Assembly: GCA_900554695.1 (NCBI GenBank)
Contig: USHV01000001.1
Coordinates: 62,001 to 126,000 of the forward strand
Origin: an uncultured Prevotella sp.
Lineage (GTDB): Bacteria; Bacteroidota; Bacteroidia; Bacteroidales; Bacteroidaceae
Reading direction: 5' to 3'
DNA length: 64,000 nucleotides
Each line of letters opens with the position of its first letter. Position 1 is the stretch's first letter. Shown here one piece after another: positions 1-9,447 of this stretch. The notes under the pieces were generated by a model. The model worked only from the letters and a program-made list of their open reading frames with translations. It did no database searches and was not told the DNA's origin. A program made the translations under genes and the position numbers.

Positions 1-410
1 AAGTTTTTTTGATGCAATGATGTCAAAATATACGCTAAAACCTGGTATGTAAAAACCAGAGAATACATATCCATAGGACGTTCAAAGGAATAGCACAAAG
101 AGGAAAATGCTCAATGGGCTGGTTCTTCGGATTCAGACTTCATCTGATATGCAACGAACGCGGAGAACTCATGAATTTTATGATTACCCCGGGTGATATG
201 GATGACCGTAAAACCATTGAATACAAAGCCTTTGTGGAAATTATCTATGGAAAGATTGTCGGCGATAAGGGATACTTTACCTCGCTCCGCGAACAGTGAC
301 CTTCGGTTCTGGTCACAGGAGTTTTGATAATTTTATCGTCAACCTGTTGGGTGCGATTGCTGCATATTGTTGATTTCCGAAGAAGCCGTGTATCAATGTT
401 ACAAGAACTT
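1..410 (+). pseudogene. IS982-family transposase remnant
   Basis: Recognisable transposase pieces occur in order but not in one open frame. From about base 39 the translation gives a stretch typical of IS982 transposases (RIHIHRTFKGIA, then GKCSMGWFFGF) running to the GDKGY motif near residue 50 of the fragment, where TGA at 297-299 ends it. A second piece at about 320-400 (HRSFDNFIVNLLGAI, then an in-frame stop, then FPKKP) matches the normal C-terminal end of the family. A TAA at 36-38 interrupts the upstream side. The middle of the protein is missing, so this is an internally deleted, frameshifted relic that cannot transpose. Family assignment is from remembered motifs; the left end lies outside the window. 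Confidence 0.75.
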
Positions 411-498
411 TTGACACCACAGCTCGCTTTGTTTTGAATTCGTCGGACTCACATTATATTATTATTCCTAAATTCATAAGAAATCGGGTGGAATTCGC

Positions 499-682
499 TA
501 TATTTGTATAATATAGGATGCGGCTCGGCAGTGCCAAAATCGGAAAAACTTCGTTTCTCCGTTTTGTCGTTGCGCTTACCTTTCACTATATTTGTATAAT
601 ATAGGAGGCGGCTCGGCAGTACCAATCCAAACAAACAGAAGTTTCTTTGTCTTGACTGTGTACTCACCTTTCACTATATTTG
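499..682 (+). repeat. 88-bp hairpin-promoter repeat, locus A (tandem dimer)
   Basis: Two tandem copies of an 88-bp unit. The -7 boxes TATATTTG lie at 499-506, 587-594 and 675-682, exactly 88 bp apart. Each unit starts with AGGxxGCGGCTCGGCA and ends with CCTTTCACTATATTTG; the middle folds as an imperfect hairpin. A TTG/TTTG element lies 20 nt before the second and third -7 boxes, so the right arm of each hairpin carries a full Bacteroidetes promoter. The same unit occurs at 1967-2150 and 63733-63916. The next gene on this strand starts at 915 and has a closer promoter of its own. Confidence 0.8.
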
Positions 683-876
683 TTGTAATAAGATAGTTTT
701 TACTTGACTATCAACAGATTGGAGCAAATTCGCACGAGAACGGGCAATGGATAAGAAAAAGCCGGACTGTTCCGAACCGCTATATTTCTCATGCTTTCAA
801 ACAACTCATTTTTGCAAATGTTAACATTCCTTTCTGAAAAAGCCGAATAAAAAGGCCTGGAAAAGCCAAAAAACAG

Positions 877-884
877 TATCTTTG
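877..884 (+). promoter_or_regulatory. -7 box TATCTTTG upstream of the aspartyl protease
   Basis: TATCTTTG matches the Bacteroidetes -7 consensus TAnnTTTG and lies about 30 bp before the chosen ATG at 915. No good -33 TTTG is visible 19-20 nt upstream, so strength is uncertain. Confidence 0.5.
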
Positions 885-914
885 CCGGACCGAACTTTTG
901 AAAGGATTAAGAAT

Positions 915-1859
915 ATGAAGAAAATATCTTTGCTGAGTGTATGCCTTCTCTGTCTGTTGAGTCTGTCGGCCCGGGCAGAAGTAATTCCGGTCGACACGAT
1001 ACCTTTCGAACTGGGTGCCGACAACCGTCTGTATGTGACAGTCTATATCAACGGGCAGGACGACCGCCCCCTGCGCTTTCTGCTGGACACGGGAGCGACG
1101 GATGTGATACTCAATTCCAATTCGCCGCGCACCGAAGGGCTGGCTGCCTTTACGGGAAGTGTGGAGAACAATAGCGCCAATTCGGTGGAAACCATTCCTT
1201 CCACAGAGTCATCTCAGGTGGTGAGGATGGGCAGCCGGGCCATTTCCGGATTGAAACTGATAGCTATTCCTTATCCGCCCGATGCTTGGGACGGTGTGCT
1301 GGGGCTGTCTTACCTGAGGAACTTTGATGTCCGTATTGATTATCGGCGGAAATCCATCTTCCTGTATGAATTGGGCGACGGGCAGAAGGCGGCATCGGAC
1401 AAGGCTGTCAGGCTGAAGATGGACTATCGTCTTGGAGTGCCGGTCGTTCCGGTCGGCGTGCGTGTCGGCGGAGTGGATTATTTGGTGTCGGTAGCGATGG
1501 ATACCGGTTCCGACCGTGTGTTCGATCTCAATACACCTTTCGTCCGTCGCAACGGCCTGCTGGGCACACAGAAACCATTTGCCATCTCGCGCATAGCCGG
1601 TACGGTGAAGGACGGCGATGAACTTCAGAATGTGTACTTCGATTCGGTAACACTGGGAGATTCACTGACTTTGCCTCGCATACCCGGTGCCTTTTCTACG
1701 GTGACAACGGGTGTACAGGCCAGTGACGCGATGGACGGCGTGTTGGGCAACAACTTCCTGCAACGTTTCAACCAACTCTATGACTTCAAGAACAATTATC
1801 TCTATCTGGAGGTGAACGACCGGCTCTACACTCCTTTCTATGACTTTCTGGTTCGTTGA
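915..1859 (+). CDS. secreted two-lobed retropepsin-like aspartyl protease
   Basis: A 314-residue protein with an N-terminal signal peptide (MKKISLLSVCLLCLLSLSARA) and two copies of a retropepsin-type active-site motif: DTGATDVILN in the first half and MDTGSDRVFDLN in the second. Each lobe also has a later hydrophobic-GLG-type flap partner (GVLGLSYL and GVLGNNFL). This arrangement is typical of Bacteroidetes aspartyl protease family proteins, which act in the periplasm or at the cell surface on unknown substrates. The frame is open 33 bases further upstream (ATG at 882), but the ATG at 915 directly precedes the signal peptide and follows the -7 box at 877, so it is preferred. It is monocistronic, with about 320 bp to the next gene. 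Confidence 0.8.
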   Translation: MKKISLLSVCLLCLLSLSARAEVIPVDTIPFELGADNRLYVTVYINGQDDRPLRFLLDTGATDVILNSNSPRTEGLAAFTGSVENNSANSVETIPSTESSQVVRMGSRAISGLKLIAIPYPPDAWDGVLGLSYLRNFDVRIDYRRKSIFLYELGDGQKAASDKAVRLKMDYRLGVPVVPVGVRVGGVDYLVSVAMDTGSDRVFDLNTPFVRRNGLLGTQKPFAISRIAGTVKDGDELQNVYFDSVTLGDSLTLPRIPGAFSTVTTGVQASDAMDGVLGNNFLQRFNQLYDFKNNYLYLEVNDRLYTPFYDFLVR

Positions 1860-1966
1860 ACAGGAAGTTCACATCCTTGTAATGCTTTGTACATATCCTT
1901 GACGCAGGTTGTGCACATCCTTGTGACAGGAAAACTACAAACTGAGTGCATCAGTTCTCTTTCAAT

Positions 1967-2150
1967 TATCTTTAAATAAGACAGGAGGCGGCTCGACAAT
2001 GCAAAAATCTGTAAAAACTTCGTTTTTCCATTTGTCATTGCACTCGCCTTTCACTATCTTTAAATAAGACAGGAGGCGGCTCGACAATGCCAAAATCTGT
2101 AAAAACTTCGTTTTTCCATTTGTCATTGCACTCGCCTTTCACTATCTTTG
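1967..2150 (+). repeat. 88-bp hairpin-promoter repeat, locus B (tandem dimer)
   Basis: Two nearly identical tandem units of 88 bp. The -7 positions fall at 1967-1974, 2055-2062 and 2143-2150. The first two read TATCTTTA and only the last, gene-proximal one reads TATCTTTG. The proximal box has TTTG 20 nt upstream, giving a complete promoter whose transcript would begin about 20-25 nt before the ATG of the MBL gene at 2180. The inner hairpin AAAAAC-TTC-GTTTTT is perfect in both units. Confidence 0.85.
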
Positions 2151-2179
2151 CACCACCAAAAATCAGTGGATAAGAAAAT

Positions 2180-3022
2180 ATGAACGGAACGGAAAACGAC
2201 ACATACGCTAAGATAATAATGCTCGGCACGGGATATGCCACGGCAACAAACTGCTACAACACCTGCTTCCTGCTGAAGACGGCGGGCGGCATGCTGCTCA
2301 CCGACGCGGGCGGCGGCAACGGAATACTGACACAAATGGAAAAGGCGGGAGAGGACGTGACGCGACTCAACGACATGTTCGTCACACACGCACACACCGA
2401 CCATGTGCTCGGAGCGGTGTGGATAGTGAGAAACGCCATTCAGAATAACATAAACGGACTGCGCACTGAGGTGCTCAACGTCTATGGTCACGAGAGGGTG
2501 ATAAACGTGCTGCACAGGATATGCGAGATGACTCTTCCGGGCAAATATATCCCGTTGCTCGACAGCGCGGTGCGCTTCGTCACACTGTCAGACGGCGACT
2601 CGTTCAGCGTAGGAGACATGAGCTTCACGTGCTTCGACATTCATTCCACTAAAGAGAAACAGTTCGGCTATCGTGCCTCTCTGCCGGGAGGAGTGAGCCT
2701 GGTGTGCCTCGGCGACGAACCGTTCAACGAGGCCAACCGCACCATGGCCATGGATGCCGACTGGCTTATGTGCGAGGCGTTCTGCCTGTATGCCGACCGC
2801 GAGGTGATGAAACCCTACTCCAAGCACCACAGCACCGCGCTCGACGCGGCACGCATGGCGACAAGCCTCAACGCCGCTAACCTGCTGCTGTTCCACACCG
2901 AGGACAAGAACATGGCGACGCGCCGACTGACCTACACGCAGGAAGCCGCGACAGCCTTCGCCGGCAACATATTCGTGCCCGACGACCTCGACTGCATCGT
3001 CGCCTCAAAAAGAACTGAATGA
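2180..3022 (+). CDS. MBL-fold metal-dependent hydrolase (RNase Z / arylsulfatase-like)
   Basis: A 280-residue cytosolic protein of the metallo-beta-lactamase superfamily. The signature THAHTDHVLGA (about residues 74-84) gives the HxHxDH metal site. Further candidate ligands are H in DIHSTKEK, D in CLGDEP and H in the terminal LLFHTED. The N-terminal IIMLGTGYATATN and the FxxHxHxDH spacing resemble the RNase Z-like branch, but the protein is shorter than long-form RNase Z and a tRNA-processing role cannot be assigned. No signal peptide. It is driven by the proximal promoter of the 88-bp repeat and converges on the AraC-type regulator, with a hairpin between them. Confidence 0.75.
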   Translation: MNGTENDTYAKIIMLGTGYATATNCYNTCFLLKTAGGMLLTDAGGGNGILTQMEKAGEDVTRLNDMFVTHAHTDHVLGAVWIVRNAIQNNINGLRTEVLNVYGHERVINVLHRICEMTLPGKYIPLLDSAVRFVTLSDGDSFSVGDMSFTCFDIHSTKEKQFGYRASLPGGVSLVCLGDEPFNEANRTMAMDADWLMCEAFCLYADREVMKPYSKHHSTALDAARMATSLNAANLLLFHTEDKNMATRRLTYTQEAATAFAGNIFVPDDLDCIVASKRTE

Positions 3023-3049
3023 TAAGCCCGTCGGGCGGAGACGGACGGA

Positions 3050-3077
3050 CATCGGCGTCACTCGTCCGACGCCGATG
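3050..3077. terminator. hairpin between convergent MBL and AraC genes
   Basis: A perfect 10-bp stem CATCGGCGTC / GACGCCGATG with an 8-nt loop, placed between two convergent genes and overlapping the stop end of the minus-strand regulator. It lacks a clear T-tract on either side, so the terminator role is inferred from position. Confidence 0.45.
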
Positions 3078-4035
3078 AGTTGTGACCATACGACCGGTAT
3101 TCGTGGGGAGTGAACCCGGTGGCTTTCTTGAACATGCTGTAAAAATGCTCCGCCGAACCGTAGCCCAGCATGGCGGCAATCTCCTTTGCCGACGACGACG
3201 TGCCGACAAGCATCTGCTTGGCACGCTGTATCCTCAGTTCCTGGAAATATTTTGCCGGAGCGTAGCCCGTATATTCCCTGAAAGCCTTTCTGAACCACGA
3301 GTAGCTTATGTTGAGATATTCGGCCAGCTGCTCGGCGCTTATGTTCTCGCCCACATGCTCTTTCATGTATATGCGTGCCTTCTCTATCTTCTGACGTATG
3401 GCGCTCATCTCAAACTGCTTGTTGCGCGAGAGCGATATCACCATGCCGAGCATGTGCATCACTATGCCCGCAAGATATTGCTGCGACGACACAGCGTCGG
3501 CCTCGGCTATGTGAAGCGCGCGCGAATAGAGCGACACGAACTCCTCGCTGAGTCCGATGTCTATCACGGGCTGGTCCTCACAGAAGAATCCCTCCTTGAC
3601 AAGATTGTCGGCCACAGGTCCCTCGAAGCCTATGTAATACTCGTTCCATCCCACGTTGCGGTAGGGCTGATAGGTGTGCCACTTACCCGGAAACACAAGC
3701 ATGAGCCTTCCGCTGCACACGTGTTTGTTGACCACACACTCCGAAGAGAACTGTCCGCAGCCTTTTGTTATATACACAAGCTGATACTCATGAAGAACGC
3801 GTCCCTTCTCAGCATTGAAGAAATAGCCCGAAGGATGCTCCTTCAAGGGATATGGAGAGTTGGGAGCAATGAACTCAAACCCCACGGTGTTCACCCACAG
3901 CCCGAACTTGCGGTCCGTGTCGTTTACTATGAGATATTTGAATTCCACACCGTCGCTGCTGAAATCGTTAGTCATAACAAGAGTTTTATTATCAGGTCTG
4001 ATGGCGTTCGCCGACAATGGCAAGGGCTGCGACAA
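3058..4035 (-). CDS. AraC-family transcriptional regulator, probable rhamnose regulator
   Basis: A 325-residue protein (or 305 if the internal ATG at 3975 is used). The N-terminal half looks like a cupin sugar-sensing domain (LHEYQLVYITKGCGQF, then RLMLVFPGKWHTYQP). The C-terminal ~100 residues form the two helix-turn-helix motifs of AraC proteins (ISAEQLAEYLNISYSWFRKAF and a second in SAKEIAAMLGYGSAEHFYSMF, followed by the conserved GFTPHEYR). It is co-oriented with and immediately downstream of the rhamnose catabolic genes, which makes it the likely rhamnose-responsive activator of that cluster, by analogy to RhaS/RhaR. Its ligand is inferred from context only. A -7 box upstream at 4180-4187 suggests separate transcription. 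Confidence 0.8.
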   Translation of the reverse strand: MSQPLPLSANAIRPDNKTLVMTNDFSSDGVEFKYLIVNDTDRKFGLWVNTVGFEFIAPNSPYPLKEHPSGYFFNAEKGRVLHEYQLVYITKGCGQFSSECVVNKHVCSGRLMLVFPGKWHTYQPYRNVGWNEYYIGFEGPVADNLVKEGFFCEDQPVIDIGLSEEFVSLYSRALHIAEADAVSSQQYLAGIVMHMLGMVISLSRNKQFEMSAIRQKIEKARIYMKEHVGENISAEQLAEYLNISYSWFRKAFREYTGYAPAKYFQELRIQRAKQMLVGTSSSAKEIAAMLGYGSAEHFYSMFKKATGFTPHEYRSYGHNSSASDE

Positions 4036-4179
4036 TGACGTGAGAACCCGTCTTACAGGTATTAATACCGCCGAGCCACCATCTTTATTATACGTAGAAG
4101 GACAAAGACTGCGGCAACGACGGACTGCCGGAATGAGGGCCGACCGGTTATGACATTGCCGGGTCGATGTCTGTTTCAG

Positions 4180-4187
4180 GCAAATAT
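4180..4187 (-). promoter_or_regulatory. -7 box TATATTTG upstream of the AraC regulator
   Basis: On the minus strand the sequence reads TATATTTG, matching TAnnTTTG. It lies about 145 bp before the annotated start of the regulator. No -33 TTTG at the usual distance was found. Confidence 0.4.
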
Positions 4188-4349
4188 AATAAATTCGCCA
4201 TAAAAAGACGACTGATGCGATTTAACTTTTATCAAATACTGCGTAATATTATATCATTTGCATCCAAAACGTCTTCGACAGACATTCCGGATGCACCTGA
4301 CGTATGATATAACAATAACCTAAATGCTGAAATACGTGCGCCACGCCGC

Positions 4350-5159
4350 CTATTTGGGCAGATGGAACACTTCGGATATCTCGCGCATCTGCTCCTGAGA
4401 CATGCCGTCGGGCTCGAAGCCCATGTTCTTGGCGGCTATGTAGATGAGAGCAGACTTGTTGAGAACGTCAACCTGGTCGAACGCCGCCATGATGTCGGTA
4501 TCGACTGCGAACACTCCGTGCTTCTCCCACATCACCACATCGTAGTCGGAAAGCTCGCTGATGGTGGCCTCGGCCAGCTCTACCGAGCCCGGCAACTTGT
4601 AAGGCACGATGCCCAGACCGCGCGGACAGAACGCCTTGGTCTCGGGAATCATGCTCCAAAGCAGGTTGGTAGCAACGTCTTTCTCGAGAAAACGGCGACA
4701 GTGGCTCATGGCGACGAGCTCTATGGGATGGGTGTGGAGCGACGCACGGTAGGGCGAGCCGATGGACAGCAGATAGTCGTGCACACTGAGATGCGAGGGC
4801 AGCTCAGAGGTGGGACGCACCGGATTGTCGGCTATGATGACATAGCTGGCGCAGTCGTCGAGTATGCGTATCACCGAGCCGTTGTCCATAGGGCGGCGCG
4901 CAAGGTCGCGCATACGGCGGTTGGTACCCTTGCAGAAGAAGTAGCATCCGCGCAGATGGGGCAGCGTGACGCCTATGGGCATCACGTCGCTGATGGCCGG
5001 CATCTGTCTGATGGCGTCATCCACATATTCGGTGATGTTTATGGTTATGTTGCCGCCGTTGCGCTCGGCCCAGCCTTTCTGCCACAGATAGCCGGCTGTC
5101 TCGGCAACCTTCTCCACTTCGGCAGCAAGTGCCGGACGATTGTTCAATATAGATTCCAT
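4350..5159 (-). CDS. rhaD: rhamnulose-1-phosphate aldolase
   Basis: A 269-residue class II aldolase that cleaves L-rhamnulose 1-phosphate to dihydroxyacetone phosphate and L-lactaldehyde, the last step specific to rhamnose degradation. The N-terminus ILNNRPALAAEV followed by WQKGWAERNGGNI is the RhaD hallmark. The zinc site is visible as SLHTHPIELVAMSH, and a third histidine lies in the later VMWEKHGVFA segment. The start MESILNN at 5159 fits the family better than the ATG two codons upstream. It is the last catabolic gene of the minus-strand run rhaB-rhaA-rhaT-GH78-rhaD, separated from the GH78 gene by about 135 bp. Confidence 0.93.
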   Translation of the reverse strand: MESILNNRPALAAEVEKVAETAGYLWQKGWAERNGGNITINITEYVDDAIRQMPAISDVMPIGVTLPHLRGCYFFCKGTNRRMRDLARRPMDNGSVIRILDDCASYVIIADNPVRPTSELPSHLSVHDYLLSIGSPYRASLHTHPIELVAMSHCRRFLEKDVATNLLWSMIPETKAFCPRGLGIVPYKLPGSVELAEATISELSDYDVVMWEKHGVFAVDTDIMAAFDQVDVLNKSALIYIAAKNMGFEPDGMSQEQMREISEVFHLPK

Positions 5160-5295
5160 ATACATATTTTATTGCTCCGTGCCGGACCTATTGTCCTATC
5201 AGTCCGGACAAGAGCAGGTTAATCATTTATTTTTACATCTCACGCCCGCGTGAAACGGTGCAGGACACACACAGCCATACGGTCTGACCTACGGC

Positions 5296-8046
5296 CTAAC
5301 GCACGGCTCTGAAACTGTAAGTGCCCGACCCTATCTCGCAGACGACGAATCCTCCTTCTGTCTTCAATACTCTTATGCCGGCCTCTGTCAGGCTCTTTCC
5401 GCCCTCAGTCACGCTGTCAGCCGCAGTGGCGGGGATATATACCGTGGCCGATGTGTTGGCAGGTATGATGACATGCCATTGTAACGACGAGCCGTCTTTC
5501 TTCCACGAGCTGACTATCTGTCCGTGAACAGAGTGGTAGGAACAGTCCACATAGTTAAGCGTGTCGGTGAGCAGAGGTCTCATTATCAGTTTCTTGAACG
5601 CCGGATGAGCATCGTCGCTCTTTATGCCCGCCAGGTCCTCATAGAACCAGATGAGCAGATCGCCCAGCAGCATGACATGATTCTGCGAGTCTATCCAGCG
5701 TTCCATGCCGTCGCCGTTCCAGTGTTCCCACACGGTGGTGGCACCTTTCTTTATCATGTATCCGAAACTCGGATAGTCGGTCTTCTGCAACATTCCGTAA
5801 GCAAGGTCAGGACGTCCTATCTCCGTAAGCCCGCGCATCAGCCACTGACATCCTATCACTCCGGTGCTTATGTGTCCCTTGAAGTCGTGCTCTATGAGCC
5901 TTACCGTGTTGCCGGCTATGTCGTTACGATAGTCGTCGGGCACAAGTCCGAAGCTTAGCGCCAGCAGGTTCGACGTCACGGTGTTGTTGCTGTATGAGCG
6001 TTTCTCCTTATCCAGGAACTTATTGTTGTAGGCTTCCTTGACAACAGCCGCCTGTTCGTCGAACTCGTTACGGTCGCCATCCTTGCCCAGAAGGGAGGCA
6101 AAATAGGACATGGTCTTGAGCATATAATAATAGTAAGCCGTACCTATCACCGCCTTGTCGGTAATCAGCGACGGTATCTGCGGGTCGTTGGCGGTGAACA
6201 CTTCGGGCGGTGTGCACCAGTCGCCGTAAACATCACGCGGCATGATATGGTCCGGAGTCAGATACTTGTCGCGCATATAGTACAGCCACTTCTTCATCGA
6301 AGCATAATGCTCGGTTATCGGTTGTATGTTGCCGAACTGCGTGTAAAGCATCTTCGACACCGTGAGGTAAGTGCCGGGCCACGTCATGTTGTCAGTGTAA
6401 GAACTCCAGTAGCTCGGAGCGATGTCGGACACGCTGCCGTCCTCGCGCTGGGTTATGCGTATGTCATGCACCCATTTCGCATACAGATTATTGTTGTCGA
6501 AGAGGAAGCTCTCGCCGTACGATCCGATGGCTCTGTCGCCTGTCCATCCCATTCTCTCCGTACGTTGCGGGCAGTCGGTGGGCATGCCGCGGTAGTTGCT
6601 GCGCACACTCCAGTAGGCGTTGTGGTAGATTCGATTTATCATCGAGTCAGAAGTAGCGAAATATCCGGTCTGCAGCATGTCGTCGTAAAGCACCTGTCCC
6701 TCGAAATCATCAATAGAGGGCGTACCGGGATAATTGGTTATCTCCACATATCTGAAGCCATGAATGGCAAAGCATGGCCCCCACGTCTCCGTTCCCTCGC
6801 CCTTCAGTGTGTATTTGTCGGTGGCGAGTCCGCCGCGCAGATTGTCCAGATTGACGCTTCCGTCATCGTTAAGGAACTCCGCGAAGCGCAGCTTCACTTC
6901 CCTGCCACGCTCACCCTTGACTTTCATCTTGAGGCGTCCGGAGAAGTTCTGTCCCATGTCCAGAATGTAGGTGTTGTCGTTAAGGCGTGTGACACCTGTC
7001 GGTCTGATAACGTCCATCACCTGTATATTATTGTTTATCTGCGCGCCGAGCTTTCCTTCAGGTGCGGAGGTCATGTCCACAGGCAGCCACGCTGAGTCGT
7101 CGAATCCGGCTTTGTCCCATCCCGGCATCTCACGGCGTGCGTCATATTCCTCGCCGTCATACTCGTTGTTAGCGCCTATCGCTCCGTGCGATGTGACCTT
7201 CCACGACGCGTCACTCACCACATATTCGCGGCTGCCGTCGCCATACTCAAGTTCCAACTGGGCGATGAGCTTTGGAAATTCGGCCCTATCGGTGCGGCGC
7301 ATATGGAAGAAACGGCCGTTGCCCACAATAACTCCGATGGCATTGTCGCCCTTGCCTATCTCGCCGGTCAAGTCGAACGTGTTGTATTTCACTTCCTTTC
7401 TGTAATCAGTAGGAGTGGGTGCCAGCTCCTGACGGCCAATGGTCTTGCCGTTGATATGGAGCTTGTAAACACCAAGTCCGCAGATGTATAACGTGGCTTT
7501 CGCCGGACGACGCGTCGTGCGGAAATCCTTTCTGAAATATCTGGCCGACAGTCTTGTGCAGTCGGCAGTTGGATTGTCCCACTCGAAAGCCTTGTCAAGC
7601 CCTATCCACTGCGCCTTCCATTCGCCGCCGTCGAGCAGTCCCATTGTCCAGCGGGCGGGCTTGCTCCATTCCGACTTGCCCTTATTCGTGGTGACGCACA
7701 CCTTCCAGTAGCACGTCATACGGCTCTTCAGAGCCACTCCGCCATACGGTATGTACGTCGAATTGTCCGAGCTCACTTCTCCCGAATCCCACAAATCAGC
7801 CTTGCCGGGCTTCAGCTTATCCATCGTAGAAGCCACGAGAATGCGGTAAGCAGTCTGCATCACGTTGCGTCCCTTATCGTTCAGTTCCCAGCTCAGTCGT
7901 GGCGTAGTGATGTCTATTCCCATAGGATCGGTCACCATTTCACAACGCAGATTGTCCACGGCCATGAGCTTACAGGTGAAGCCCAGACACAAGACAAGTA
8001 TCAGGAACAATGTCTTTCTCACTATCACAGATTCGTTTGTTTTCAT
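5296..8046 (-). CDS. alpha-L-rhamnosidase, GH78
   Basis: A 916-residue enzyme expected to release terminal alpha-L-rhamnose from glycosides. A signal peptide (RKTLFLILVLCLGFTCKLMA) points to the periplasm or envelope. Domain order: N-terminal Ig-like fold with PRLSWELNDKGRNVMQTAYRI, a Bac_rhamnosid_N beta-sandwich (KATLYICGLGVYKLHINGK), a concanavalin-like domain, then the (alpha/alpha)6 catalytic domain with PTDCPQRTERMGWTGD near residue 490, which holds the acidic catalytic region, and a C-terminal beta-sandwich. The frame is open to 8136, but the MMMK start region is adjacent to the signal peptide and is preferred. Placed inside the rha cluster, so it feeds rhamnose to RhaT. Confidence 0.92.
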   Translation of the reverse strand: MKTNESVIVRKTLFLILVLCLGFTCKLMAVDNLRCEMVTDPMGIDITTPRLSWELNDKGRNVMQTAYRILVASTMDKLKPGKADLWDSGEVSSDNSTYIPYGGVALKSRMTCYWKVCVTTNKGKSEWSKPARWTMGLLDGGEWKAQWIGLDKAFEWDNPTADCTRLSARYFRKDFRTTRRPAKATLYICGLGVYKLHINGKTIGRQELAPTPTDYRKEVKYNTFDLTGEIGKGDNAIGVIVGNGRFFHMRRTDRAEFPKLIAQLELEYGDGSREYVVSDASWKVTSHGAIGANNEYDGEEYDARREMPGWDKAGFDDSAWLPVDMTSAPEGKLGAQINNNIQVMDVIRPTGVTRLNDNTYILDMGQNFSGRLKMKVKGERGREVKLRFAEFLNDDGSVNLDNLRGGLATDKYTLKGEGTETWGPCFAIHGFRYVEITNYPGTPSIDDFEGQVLYDDMLQTGYFATSDSMINRIYHNAYWSVRSNYRGMPTDCPQRTERMGWTGDRAIGSYGESFLFDNNNLYAKWVHDIRITQREDGSVSDIAPSYWSSYTDNMTWPGTYLTVSKMLYTQFGNIQPITEHYASMKKWLYYMRDKYLTPDHIMPRDVYGDWCTPPEVFTANDPQIPSLITDKAVIGTAYYYYMLKTMSYFASLLGKDGDRNEFDEQAAVVKEAYNNKFLDKEKRSYSNNTVTSNLLALSFGLVPDDYRNDIAGNTVRLIEHDFKGHISTGVIGCQWLMRGLTEIGRPDLAYGMLQKTDYPSFGYMIKKGATTVWEHWNGDGMERWIDSQNHVMLLGDLLIWFYEDLAGIKSDDAHPAFKKLIMRPLLTDTLNYVDCSYHSVHGQIVSSWKKDGSSLQWHVIIPANTSATVYIPATAADSVTEGGKSLTEAGIRVLKTEGGFVVCEIGSGTYSFRAVR

Positions 8047-8398
8047 CATCATTAATTTTAACACAGGACGGAGAATCGGAATATTGTCATCAAGTAAGCA
8101 AAGGATGCAGCACAAACAAGCCGCCATGACGGCCAAGCTGCAGCGATATGTCCGCCAGACAAAGGTTTTCCGGAAATGCCATACGGCACGTTATCACTCA
8201 CATAGACCCACAAACGCAGCATTACATCAATTTACATATAATACTGACAGCACCGCAGGCAGTCCGGATTTTATAGTTCGTTTATGCACACTCACGGGAA
8301 GAATCGCCGCCCGTGAGCCTGTAAACGCATTGTCATATCATATTGTCGAGCCTCCCGCCTCACCGTTCGTATCCGAAGGGTCGGGCGGTACAGGCCCG
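8047..8398. other. 352-bp gap inside the rhamnose cluster
   Basis: This gap lies between the rhaT stop and the GH78 start, both on the minus strand. No convincing ORF, CAAAnnTA -7 box or strong hairpin was found. The long plus-strand frame crossing it continues antisense into rhaT and is a shadow. Confidence 0.5.
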
Positions 8399-9430
8399 TC
8401 ACTGCTGTGCCATGGCCACCACAATGATGGAGGCTATGAGTATGAGCAGGCCCGCGACAAGCACTCCGGCAGCCTTGCGTCCGCAGCCGCGCCACTCTTT
8501 CAGTATGATGCCCCAGACGTTGCTGAATATCACGTTGAGCGACATCAGGATGCTCCACGAGAATGCCAGCAGCACCGGACTGCCGGTAAGGAAGCTCTTA
8601 CCTGTCTCAAGGCCGAAGAACTGCGAGTACCACAGCAAGCCGGCAAGGGCACAGAAAAGCACGTTGTTGGTCAGCACGCTACCGCTGCAAGCGAAATACT
8701 CGCGGCCGGTATGGTTCTTTATGTTCTGTTGTATGCAATATACGGCGTTGGTGAAGAATCCACCGAGCGTAACGAGCAATATGACGGGAAGGCCTGCGAA
8801 GAGCGGATCCACGCCACCATTGAGGGCTGCCTCCTTGATAGGTCCGCCGGCATCGAGACCCAGAGCGAAGCATGCGCTCATCACTCCGGCAAGCAAGGCC
8901 ACAAGCAGACCCTTGGTAAGGGCGAAATCTTTTACTGCCGCCTTCTTCTCTTCCTCACTCATATTGGCCGAGCGCAGACTGCCTGCATAGCCTATCACGG
9001 CAATGCCTGCAATGGTGATGCACACGCCGCAGAGCAACATCAGACCGTCGCCGCGGAGCAGGTCGGTGCCTGCGAAGAGCGCCGGAAAGAGAGTTCCAAA
9101 CGCCGCACACGTGCCGAGAGCTATGCTCTGACCCAAAGCGACGCCGAGATAGCGCATGGAGAGGCCGAACGTCAGGCCGCCAACACCCCAGAGAGCACCA
9201 TAGATGACGGCCTGAAGCGCTCCGCCCGAACTCCATAACTGCCACAGACTGCCGTCCGCAGGAACGGCGAGCAACGCGCCAAGCAAGGGGAACACAAGCC
9301 ATGCAAAGATGCCCTGAACCAACCAGAAGCTCTCCCACGACCATTCCTTAACCTTGTTTATGGGCACATACGAGCTGCTCTGACCGAAACTGCCGACTGC
9401 AATTATAAATAACCCTAACAAAATGTCCAT
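8399..9430 (-). CDS. rhaT: L-rhamnose/proton symporter
   Basis: A 343-residue integral inner membrane protein with about ten hydrophobic segments and little else. The N-terminus MDILLGLFIIAVGSFGQSSSYVPINKVKEWSWE-type start and the conserved GALWGVGGLTFGLSMRYLG region identify the RhaT family, which imports L-rhamnose with protons. It sits 17 bp after rhaA in the same direction, consistent with one transcript. The usual RhaT length is about 340 residues, so it looks complete. Confidence 0.92.
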   Translation of the reverse strand: MDILLGLFIIAVGSFGQSSSYVPINKVKEWSWESFWLVQGIFAWLVFPLLGALLAVPADGSLWQLWSSGGALQAVIYGALWGVGGLTFGLSMRYLGVALGQSIALGTCAAFGTLFPALFAGTDLLRGDGLMLLCGVCITIAGIAVIGYAGSLRSANMSEEEKKAAVKDFALTKGLLVALLAGVMSACFALGLDAGGPIKEAALNGGVDPLFAGLPVILLVTLGGFFTNAVYCIQQNIKNHTGREYFACSGSVLTNNVLFCALAGLLWYSQFFGLETGKSFLTGSPVLLAFSWSILMSLNVIFSNVWGIILKEWRGCGRKAAGVLVAGLLILIASIIVVAMAQQ

Positions 9431-9447
9431 GACAAAACAACCTTAAA

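Noticed and set aside
7865..9238. 457-codon plus-strand ORF
   Set aside because: It lies antisense across the rhaT gene and the gap before it, has no motif, and reflects the third-position GC bias of the real minus-strand gene.
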